Of a DNA stretch of 5,882 nucleotides, positions 1-5,765 are shown piece after piece. Numbering within the stretch: the first letter of the stretch is position 1; each line of letters starts with the position of its first letter. A program made the translations under genes and the position numbers. The notes beneath the pieces are model-generated. The model did no database searches. It saw only the letters and a list, made by a program, of their open reading frames with translations, and was not told the DNA's origin. Source of the DNA: an uncultured Treponema sp. (GTDB lineage: Bacteria; Spirochaetota; Spirochaetia; Treponematales; Treponemataceae); assembly GCA_937885235.1 (NCBI GenBank), contig CAKZZK010000336.1, positions 1-5,882 of the forward strand, in the 5' to 3' direction.

Positions 1-38
1 ATTGGGAAGCTTTTTTTTAGCCGAGACCGCTAATACTT

Positions 39-1757
39 TTGAAACTGGCTCATAATATAAAAATAAATGATATATTGTATTGCATGGTTACGTATGCAAG
101 AGGACGGCTTGCTGCATCGAACTGTACGTTTAACGGGCTGGAAGAGTCTCCTTTTTTGTTTTTTTCCCGTAATCAAGAACAGCGGCATGGCTTTATATAC
201 AAAAATTATTCTCCTGCCGAATCAGGACGTATGTATTTTACGGCAGAGAATGCTGGACGTATCGACTATTTTCGTTGGCAGATAGAGGAGTGGAGAATGC
301 AGAAAAAAATCAATGAAGATGAATATTGTTATTTATTAACCTGTCTTATTGATTCTGTTTCTTCCGTTTCAAATACGGCTGGAGTTTATGGGGCATATTT
401 GAAGAAATGGGATTCCCGTGCAACGAAGCCTATAGAATTCCTTAAGGTGGCGGCAGGAAAACGAAAAGCCTTTTCTGTTATCTATTATAATAGAAAGATA
501 GAAGATATCATTGCAGATATTGACTGTGACATCTTGTATCTCGACCCGCCATATACGCAGAATCAATATGGAACTCAGTATCATCTTTTAGAAACATTGC
601 TTTTGAATGATGAACCAAAAATCAGTAAAATCACAGGCTCTCGTTATACAGCTCCATATCGCTCTGATTGGTCAAAAGAGTATAAGGTTCATATACTGTT
701 TGACAAAGTTATTGAAAAAACAAAAGCGAAGTATATTTTGTTTAGTTATAACAATGACGGTCTTTTATCGAAGGATTTTATTGAGGCAAGTTTAAAACGT
801 TACGGAAAGGAAGAGACATACTGCTGCAAGAAGATTGCATATAAAAAATATCAGAATTGGAAGACTACAAGCGGAGACAAACATTTTGAATACCTCTTTT
901 TTGTGGAGAAGAAAGAGGCGAATGCTGTCACCTATGATTGTCCGCTGAATTACACGGGCAGCAAGGCAAAAATGGTAAAAGCGATAAAAGGAAATATTCT
1001 TCTGAAGGGTACATTCATTGATTTGTTTGGCGGAGGTTTCAATGTCGGTATAAATGCGGGCAATGAGCATATTGTCTATAATGATATAAACTATATCGTT
1101 AAGGATTTGATAAAATCCTTTAGAGACAAGGATACCTATTCATACCTTCTGGCGGTAAAAAATTATACAAAAAAATTTGGACTTGAAAAGGGAAATGCTG
1201 TGGCGTATAGAAAGGCACGGGAATATTATAATTCGTTACCACAAAACAAGCGAGATTCTCGCTTACTTTTTACGCTCATCATGTATGGATTTCAGCAGCA
1301 AATTCGGTTTAATGCAAACCATGAATTTAACAATCCATCTGGCAACAGGTGGTTTAATGACTTAGTGTTAGAAAAATTTGTCAGTTTTTCAAAGCATATA
1401 AAGGAGATTGATTGCAAATTCAGCACAAAGAATTTTATGGAGTTTGCAGATCCCGCTACGACAGACATTTTTTTTTATATGGATCCACCCTACAGAATGA
1501 CGACAGGGGTTTATAATGATGGTAAACGAGGATTTGATGGTTGGAATTTTGATTGTGAAAAAAAATTACTCTCTTTTGCTGATAGTCTGACGGAGCAGCA
1601 TATTCCATTCATGCTTTCTTATGTAATTGAGCATAAAGGGAAAATAAATCAGAATATTTTAACTTGGATTCAAAAGAATTCATATATCGTAACTGCTGTA
1701 GACGGGCAAGGGCGATATGCAGACAGAAAGGAGGTTCTAATAACTAACTATGAATAA
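39..1757 (+). CDS. Tandem FokI-type DNA adenine-N6 methyltransferase, 5' end incomplete
   Basis: Two D12-class (alpha) adenine methyltransferase modules are fused in one chain of 572 residues from a TTG at 39. Module 1 shows NDILY (10-14), the NYSPA and YFTAENA segments (56-72), SNTAGVYGAYLK (111-122) and the catalytic DPPY (169-172). Module 2 shows NYTGSK (304-309), the SAM-binding DLFGGGFNVG (328-337), NDINY (348-352) and DPPY (482-485). From recall, the layout and several segments match M.FokI, where each module methylates adenine on one strand of an asymmetric site. Module 1 lacks its NYxGSK and FxGxG motifs, which should lie roughly 55-60 residues further upstream. The TTG at 39 is therefore only the open limit, since the frame has a stop at 18-20. 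The true gene probably begins left of the window and is out of frame with this part. The stop overlaps the next gene by 8 bases. Family assignment is firm; the target site is unknown. Confidence 0.9.
   Translation: MKLAHNIKINDILYCMVTYARGRLAASNCTFNGLEESPFLFFSRNQEQRHGFIYKNYSPAESGRMYFTAENAGRIDYFRWQIEEWRMQKKINEDEYCYLLTCLIDSVSSVSNTAGVYGAYLKKWDSRATKPIEFLKVAAGKRKAFSVIYYNRKIEDIIADIDCDILYLDPPYTQNQYGTQYHLLETLLLNDEPKISKITGSRYTAPYRSDWSKEYKVHILFDKVIEKTKAKYILFSYNNDGLLSKDFIEASLKRYGKEETYCCKKIAYKKYQNWKTTSGDKHFEYLFFVEKKEANAVTYDCPLNYTGSKAKMVKAIKGNILLKGTFIDLFGGGFNVGINAGNEHIVYNDINYIVKDLIKSFRDKDTYSYLLAVKNYTKKFGLEKGNAVAYRKAREYYNSLPQNKRDSRLLFTLIMYGFQQQIRFNANHEFNNPSGNRWFNDLVLEKFVSFSKHIKEIDCKFSTKNFMEFADPATTDIFFYMDPPYRMTTGVYNDGKRGFDGWNFDCEKKLLSFADSLTEQHIPFMLSYVIEHKGKINQNILTWIQKNSYIVTAVDGQGRYADRKEVLITNYE
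1468..1476 (+). repeat. T9 homopolymer inside the methyltransferase gene
   Basis: Nine consecutive T residues encode the Ile-Phe-Phe-Tyr stretch just before the catalytic DPPY of module 2. The frame is intact at this length. A gain or loss of one base would abolish the second active site. Tracts of this length are known contingency sites in some bacterial methyltransferase genes. Here variability is inference. Confidence 0.6.
1727..1734 (+). promoter_or_regulatory. Shine-Dalgarno sequence for the HNH gene
   Basis: AAAGGAGG lies within the last codons of the methyltransferase gene, 15 bases before the ATG at 1750. The match to the anti-Shine-Dalgarno is excellent, although the spacing is longer than the usual 5-9 bases. 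It supports 1750 rather than 1970 as the original start of the endonuclease and implies co-transcription with the methyltransferase. Confidence 0.6.
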
Positions 1758-2593
1758 ACCGCTTTTTATCATAAAGCAAAATTTTCAAAAAAGGAGTGAA
1801 ACGTATCGGGATGTTCTCACCAATGATATACTGACAGATGTCTGTAGAAAAGTAACGGGAAAAATGGATTTCGAAATCCAAGGAGGATATAATCGCTGTA
1901 AGAGATGCCAACAGGACAAAGAATGCTGGTAACAACTCAACATATATCACTTATGCAGAAAATCATACCATGCAGATTTACGGGAAGGTTTGTGGTGCAA
2001 ATAAGTATGAGACTTTCTTCATCTGTATAGCATTGTTTTCTATTTATGATAAAGCTATAGAGTTGTATGAAATATGTGAGCAAAATTTATCTGAGTTACC
2101 AAAATCTTGCCTTGATGTGATAACAGGCTTAAAACGTGTTCATGTCATTTCGACTGATATGACTATGGAGCGAAATGAATTTGAAAGAGACAACAGCTTG
2201 CGCTCTCCTCTGTATACATACAATTTGCTTCAAAAGCTCGGAAAGAAGAAATGCGCCTTTTGTGACTGTTCAATACCTGAAATCATACAGGGTGCGCATA
2301 TATGGTCGGTATCTGATATAAAGAAATCCTCTGCATCTGTCTCAGAGAAGTTGAATTATGCTACTGATGGACAAAATGGAATCTGGTTATGCCAAAATCA
2401 TCATAAGCTTTTTGATGAAAATATAATAAAGTTGGATGTGAATGGTCACATATCTTATGATGTTACTAAAAGTCCAGAGGCAAACTTGTATATTAAATAT
2501 ATAACAACAATAACAGATATTGATAAATCAATCTTAACGTCACGATTTGTAGATTATCTTAATAAGCGGTATAGACTTGAATCTGCTTGTTGA
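1750..2593 (+). pseudogene. HNH restriction endonuclease gene broken by a +1 frameshift
   Basis: The ATG at 1750 opens a frame that stops at 1932 after 60 codons. The frame one base over is open from 1856 to 2593 and has no ATG, GTG or TTG before 1970, yet its translation there (VRDANRTKNAGNNSTYITY) reads as real protein continuous with the HNH domain. The frames join at the A5 tract 1860-1864. Removing one A gives a single 280-residue protein: 38 residues from the first frame, then 242 from the second beginning at Trp (1865). The codons for Met39 to Trp60 of the first frame are out-of-frame sequence. The overlap with the methyltransferase stop and the strong Shine-Dalgarno indicate a two-gene RM operon in which this is the nuclease. 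The break may be a true mutation, a switchable state or a homopolymer sequencing error; the sequence alone cannot decide. Confidence 0.75.
1970..2593 (+). CDS. HNH endonuclease domain (longest intact part of the broken gene)
   Basis: This 207-residue frame is what a gene caller would report. The HNH/zinc core is CAFC (Cys95, Cys98), GAHI (His110 as the probable general base), NGIWLC (Asn136, Cys141) and NHHKLFD (His144, His145). Cys95/Cys98 and Cys141/His144 probably bind the structural zinc of a beta-beta-alpha-metal nuclease fold. The first 90 or so residues are a helix-rich region of unknown role, perhaps site recognition. There is no Shine-Dalgarno before 1970 and the protein-like sequence continues upstream in the same frame, so this ATG is probably internal. 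Next to a FokI-type methyltransferase, the likely role is cutting unmodified DNA. A stand-alone HNH protein of other function is less likely. Confidence 0.75.
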   Translation: MQIYGKVCGANKYETFFICIALFSIYDKAIELYEICEQNLSELPKSCLDVITGLKRVHVISTDMTMERNEFERDNSLRSPLYTYNLLQKLGKKKCAFCDCSIPEIIQGAHIWSVSDIKKSSASVSEKLNYATDGQNGIWLCQNHHKLFDENIIKLDVNGHISYDVTKSPEANLYIKYITTITDIDKSILTSRFVDYLNKRYRLESAC

Positions 2594-2618
2594 AACAATA
2601 TCTGCAAATCGTTATACT
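2590..2618 (+). promoter_or_regulatory. Sigma-70 promoter of ychJ, predicted leaderless
   Basis: The -35 hexamer TTGAAA (2590-2595) and -10 hexamer TATACT (2613-2618) each match consensus at 5 of 6 positions and are separated by exactly 17 bases. The ATG of the next gene begins 8 bases after the -10, so the expected transcription start is at or within a base of that A. No Shine-Dalgarno is present. The HNH stop codon (2591-2593) lies inside the -35. Confidence 0.65.
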
Positions 2619-2625
2619 TGTCGCC

Positions 2626-3132
2626 ATGAGCGAAACAACTAATGATTTATGTCCGTGCGGCAGCGGCAAGGCGTATACAGACTGCTGCGAAACCTATATC
2701 AAGGGCAGGGGGAAGGCTCCTACGCCGGAAGCGCTTATGCGTGCCCGCTATTCTGCCTACGTCAAGCATGAAATAGACTTCATCATCAACACCTGCGAAA
2801 AGGGTGAAAAGATAGCCGAGATTGACCGCAAGGCGACCGAGGACTGGAGCAAGAACAGCACCTGGCACGGTCTGAAAATCCTGCGCACCGAAAAGGGCGG
2901 GGAAGAGGACACAGAGGGCGTGGTGGAGTTCGAGGCAACATACACGCAGAAGGGCATCCGCGACGTGCACCACGAGATTGCGGGCTTCAGGAAGGTTGAG
3001 GGCGAATGGCTGTACAGCGAAGGGCTCATCAGGCCTACCACGGTAGTGCGCGAGGGGCGCAAGATTGGACGCAACGAGCCGTGCCCCTGCGGTTCGGGAA
3101 AGAAATACAAGAACTGCTGCGGCAGGAACTAG
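2626..3132 (+). CDS. ychJ: YchJ-family (UPF0225) protein with two SEC-C zinc motifs
   Basis: This is a 168-residue protein of the YchJ family. It has a SEC-C motif at each end: CPCGSGKAYTDCC at residues 9-21 and CPCGSGKKYKNCC at 153-165. Between them lies the family's central domain, with PEALMRARYSAYV at about 48-60, a W-containing segment and HHEIAGF. SEC-C is a small zinc-binding module also found at the C-terminus of SecA; the cellular role of YchJ is not established. ATG 2626 is chosen because the first SEC-C follows immediately and the predicted promoter ends at that ATG. A TTG at 2587 in the same frame would overlap the HNH gene and the promoter. The next gene starts 7 bases after the stop. 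Length is normal for the family (about 150-170) and both Cys sets are complete. Confidence 0.9.
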   Translation: MSETTNDLCPCGSGKAYTDCCETYIKGRGKAPTPEALMRARYSAYVKHEIDFIINTCEKGEKIAEIDRKATEDWSKNSTWHGLKILRTEKGGEEDTEGVVEFEATYTQKGIRDVHHEIAGFRKVEGEWLYSEGLIRPTTVVREGRKIGRNEPCPCGSGKKYKNCCGRN

Positions 3133-3139
3133 GCTTTCG

Positions 3140-3925
3140 ATGGCGGGACACGTATACACGGGCTTCCATGCGGTGGAGGAACGCCTGCGCCGCTATGTGC
3201 AGGAAAAGGAGGGGGGCTCTCCGCTCCTCTACTACTGCAAGCCGGGGCCGCGCGTAAAGAAAATCCTTTCCCTCGCCCGTGAGGCGGGCATTTCCCCGCT
3301 TGCTTCCGATGAAAAGACGCTTGACGGCCTTGTGCAGGTGCTGCCCGTACCGGCGCGCGAACACCGCGGGCTTGTGCTTGTCATGCCGGAAGACGACGTG
3401 CGGCGGCAGGTTGTGGACGTGGAGGACTGGCTTTCCCGCTGTCCGGAGCAGGCGACCGTGCTCATGCTGGACGGCGTGACTGACCCCCACAATGTGGGCG
3501 CGATCATCCGCTCCTGCGACCAGTTTGGTGCGGGGCTGCTCATCGTCCCTGAACGGCGGAGCGTTTCCGACGTGCAGGAAAACGAGGTCATCGCGCGGAC
3601 GAGTGCGGGGGCAAGCGCCTATCTGCCCGTCGCCGTGGTGACAAACCTTGTCCGCACTGCGGAGCAGCTCAAGGAAGCGGGCTTCTGGCTGTACGGTGCG
3701 GATGCCGGCGGGCAAGCCCTCGGAAAGACCGCTCTTGCGGCGCGGACCTGCATCATCATGGGCAGCGAGGGCAGCGGCATTTCCCGCCTGCTTGCAAAAC
3801 AGTGCGACACCATGCTTTCCATTCCCACCTGCGGGCACATAGACAGCCTGAACGTCTCTGTTGCCGCCGGAGTCCTGCTCTATGAGCGCTACCGGCAGCA
3901 GTGCGCCTCGCATTCTGAGCATTGA
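3140..3925 (+). CDS. rlmB: 23S rRNA 2'-O-ribose methyltransferase, TrmH/SpoU family (RlmB-like)
   Basis: A 261-residue SPOUT methyltransferase. The N-terminal GFHAVEERL (8-16) begins the substrate-binding domain typical of RlmB. The three SpoU motifs are present: motif 1 with DPHNVGAIIRSC (Asn118, Gly120, Arg124), motif 2 MGSEGSG (207-213) and motif 3 IDSLNVSVAAGV (234-245), which form the trefoil-knot SAM site. RlmB methylates the 2'-OH of G2251 (E. coli numbering) in the 23S rRNA P-loop. Exact target here is inferred; other TrmH-family specificities are possible. ATG 3140 is chosen because family similarity begins there. A longer frame from 3065 would overlap ychJ by 68 bases and adds Arg/Ala-rich low-complexity sequence. 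It sits 7 bases after ychJ with only weak purine-rich sequence before it, so translational coupling in one operon is likely. Confidence 0.88.
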   Translation: MAGHVYTGFHAVEERLRRYVQEKEGGSPLLYYCKPGPRVKKILSLAREAGISPLASDEKTLDGLVQVLPVPAREHRGLVLVMPEDDVRRQVVDVEDWLSRCPEQATVLMLDGVTDPHNVGAIIRSCDQFGAGLLIVPERRSVSDVQENEVIARTSAGASAYLPVAVVTNLVRTAEQLKEAGFWLYGADAGGQALGKTALAARTCIIMGSEGSGISRLLAKQCDTMLSIPTCGHIDSLNVSVAAGVLLYERYRQQCASHSEH

Positions 3926-3950
3926 CCAATCAGCCGTTCCCCGTTATTAT
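3922..3950 (+). promoter_or_regulatory. Sigma-70 promoter of ptsI, predicted leaderless
   Basis: TTGACC (3922-3927) and TATTAT (3945-3950) are separated by 17 bases; each matches consensus at 5 of 6 positions. The ptsI ATG begins 7 bases after the -10, where transcription should start. No Shine-Dalgarno is present. The rlmB stop (3923-3925) is inside the -35. An overlapping TATAAA at 3948-3953 is an alternative -10 with 20-base spacing, less favourable. Confidence 0.65.
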
Positions 3951-3956
3951 AAAGAA

Positions 3957-5765
3957 ATGAACATCATTCTTGGTCTCTCGGCGGCGAGCGGCACGGGCAT
4001 AGGCAATGCCTTCATCTTACCAGAAACGAAGGAAAAAATCATTCCCCAGAAAGAGATTTCCCCGGAGGAGCACGGCGAAGGCTGGCGGCGCTTTGAGGAA
4101 GCCTGCGAGACGGTGAGGCTGCAGATTGACCAGAGCCTTAAGTCACTTCCCAAGGACAACCTGCAGCGCATCATCTTTGAAACCTACCAGCTTATGCTTG
4201 CGGACCCCGTCTTCACCAAGGAAGTGCAGGACGCCTACGAGACTGGAAACTATAACATTGAGTTCATCCTTGACAAAAAGGTAAAGCAATACGCGGGGCG
4301 GCTGCGTTCAAGCGGCAACGACTACCTTGCGGAGCGTTCCAAAGACATTGAAGATGTGTTCGGCAGGGTGCAGGACATCTTGCTTGACTACCATCCCTTT
4401 AACATAGAAGAAGTGCCCGACAACGCCGTCATCGTGGCGCACTCCATGAAGACAAGCGATACGGTGGTCCTCGGCAAGCGGAAGATTGCGGGGCTTGCGC
4501 TGACCGAAGGCGGCACGTCAAGCCATGTGGCAATCCTCGCAAAGAGCTACGGCATTCCCGCGGTGGTGGGGCTTGAAAATGTTGCTGACGAGGTGACGCA
4601 GGGGGAGCTTGTCATTGTGGACGGCAACCGTGGCGAAATCATCATCGCTCCTGACAGCAGCGCGGTGCAGGAATACCGGCTTAAGATAGAGGTTGAAAAG
4701 AAATACCGCGCGTCCCTCCTCAAATTCCGCAACAAGGGCGCACAGACAAAGGACGGAACCAAGTTCAAGGTCTTTGCCAACATCGGCACGCCGGAGGAAG
4801 CGCAGATTGCCCTTGAAGAAGGTGCGGACGGCATAGGGCTGTTCAGGACGGAATTCCTGTTCATGAATGCCATGCAGCCGAGCGCAGGCAAGGACGGCAT
4901 CCTCTCCCATTCGGTGAGCGAGGAAACGCAGTTTGAAGCCTACCGCGAGGTGCTGCAGATGATGGGCGACCGCCCCGTGACAATCCGCACGCTCGATGCA
5001 GGCGGCGACAAGCTGATTGATTTTAAGGAAATCCCCGCGCTCAACGAGAAGAACCCCCTCATGGGACTCCGCGCCATCCGCCTTGCGCTCTACTATCCCC
5101 AGATTTTGCGCACCCAGCTGAGGGCGCTCTACCGCGCGAGCATCTACGGCAACCTGCGCATCCTTCTGCCCCTCATCACGGACGTGGCGCAGGTGGAGAC
5201 GGTGAAGGGCATTGCAAAGGGAGTGCGCATCAGCCTGAGGGAAGAGAACATTCCCTTTAAGGAGGTGCCCATCGGCATCATGATAGAGACTCCTGCAGCT
5301 GCTTTGTGCGCTGATGAACTCGCTGAAGAGGTCGACTTCTTCTCACTCGGCACTAATGACCTCACTCAGTACACATGCGCTATTGATCGCCAGAGCGCGA
5401 ACCTCGAGAGATTTTCTGATACACATCACCCTGCAGTGTTGAGGCTGATTCGTGAGACCATAGAGGCAGGACATAGACACGGCACTTGGGTAGGCATCTG
5501 CGGAGAGCTTGGTGCTGACCCTACGCTTACTGAGGATTTCCTGAAGTGGGGAGTTGATGAACTCTCTGTGAACCCGAAGAGCATTCTTCCGCTCAGAGGG
5601 AACGTCAGGAATGTTGACCTGGCGAAATTCAAGACTGAAACCCCTAAGCCGGAACATAAGCCAGAAACTAAACCGGAGGAAGCTCCTAAATCAGATGCTC
5701 CCCAGCAGGAAGTGAAGGCAGAAGCTCCGAAGCAGAAGGGATTTTTTGGGAGGTTATTCGGATAA
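3957..5765 (+). CDS. ptsI: Phosphoenolpyruvate-protein phosphotransferase (PTS enzyme I)
   Basis: Enzyme I takes phosphate from PEP and passes it to HPr, the first step of the cytoplasmic sugar phosphotransferase chain. The 602-residue protein has the HPr-binding helical N-terminus, a swivel domain with the phosphorylated His190 in GGTSSH (185-190), and a PEP-binding TIM barrel. Barrel marks are GLFRTEFLFM (294-303, Arg297), DAGGDK (347-352), IMIETPAA (441-448), SLGTNDLTQY (463-472) and GICGELGADP (513-522, with the conserved Cys515). All catalytic motifs are present. From about residue 557 there is a Lys/Glu/Pro-rich tail ending in GFFGRLFG, not found in the 575-residue E. coli enzyme. ATG 3957 is chosen because homology starts there; the open frame reaches back to a TTG at 3861, inside rlmB. 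Codon usage switches at about 5280 (residue 442). The stop overlaps the next start by one base. Confidence 0.96.
   Translation: MNIILGLSAASGTGIGNAFILPETKEKIIPQKEISPEEHGEGWRRFEEACETVRLQIDQSLKSLPKDNLQRIIFETYQLMLADPVFTKEVQDAYETGNYNIEFILDKKVKQYAGRLRSSGNDYLAERSKDIEDVFGRVQDILLDYHPFNIEEVPDNAVIVAHSMKTSDTVVLGKRKIAGLALTEGGTSSHVAILAKSYGIPAVVGLENVADEVTQGELVIVDGNRGEIIIAPDSSAVQEYRLKIEVEKKYRASLLKFRNKGAQTKDGTKFKVFANIGTPEEAQIALEEGADGIGLFRTEFLFMNAMQPSAGKDGILSHSVSEETQFEAYREVLQMMGDRPVTIRTLDAGGDKLIDFKEIPALNEKNPLMGLRAIRLALYYPQILRTQLRALYRASIYGNLRILLPLITDVAQVETVKGIAKGVRISLREENIPFKEVPIGIMIETPAAALCADELAEEVDFFSLGTNDLTQYTCAIDRQSANLERFSDTHHPAVLRLIRETIEAGHRHGTWVGICGELGADPTLTEDFLKWGVDELSVNPKSILPLRGNVRNVDLAKFKTETPKPEHKPETKPEEAPKSDAPQQEVKAEAPKQKGFFGRLFG
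5277..5290. other. Codon-usage breakpoint inside ptsI
   Basis: Counting third positions by hand, 52 of the 60 codons from 5100 to 5279 end in G or C, against 31 of the 60 from 5280 to 5459. The change is abrupt and falls at the conserved IMIETPAA motif. The reading frame is unbroken. Lines before it run about 55-63% G+C and lines after it about 48-58%. Confidence 0.8.
5748..5753 (+). promoter_or_regulatory. Shine-Dalgarno sequence for the ROK kinase
   Basis: GGGAGG lies in the final codons of ptsI, 11 bases before the ATG at 5765. With the TAATG overlap it supports translational coupling of the kinase to ptsI, unlike the ychJ and ptsI starts, which have no such site. Confidence 0.6.

Noticed and set aside
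1857..1866. Programmed ribosomal frameshift site in the HNH gene
   Set aside because: The shift needed is +1 and the tract is only A5, without a recognisable slippery heptamer, rare codon plus stop, or downstream structure; an indel is simpler.
1881..1887. AGGAGGA as a ribosome binding site
   Set aside because: No start codon follows at a suitable distance in the HNH frame; it sits inside coding sequence.
1867..1932. Cys-rich end of the short frame from 1750 (CKRC, CW) as a possible zinc motif
   Set aside because: These residues come after the inferred frameshift and overlap protein-like sequence in the other frame, so they are most likely out-of-frame translation.
2594..2625. Rho-independent terminator between the HNH gene and ychJ
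   Set aside because: No stem followed by a T run is visible in the 32 bases; the interval is accounted for by the promoter.
3065..3139. N-terminal extension of rlmB
   Set aside because: It overlaps the SEC-C coding end of ychJ, gives Arg/Ala-rich sequence unlike the family, and family similarity starts at the ATG at 3140.
2647..3159. Minus-strand open frame opposite ychJ
   Set aside because: Shadow of a gene with two complete SEC-C motifs; no domain or start signal of its own.
3035..3922. Long open frame of 295 codons on the minus strand opposite rlmB
   Set aside because: It mirrors a well-supported gene in GC-rich DNA, its translation is Arg/His-rich without recognisable motifs, and the plus-strand frame carries all SpoU motifs.
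3861..3956. N-terminal extension of ptsI from a TTG
   Set aside because: It lies inside rlmB and in the promoter; enzyme I homology begins at the ATG at 3957.
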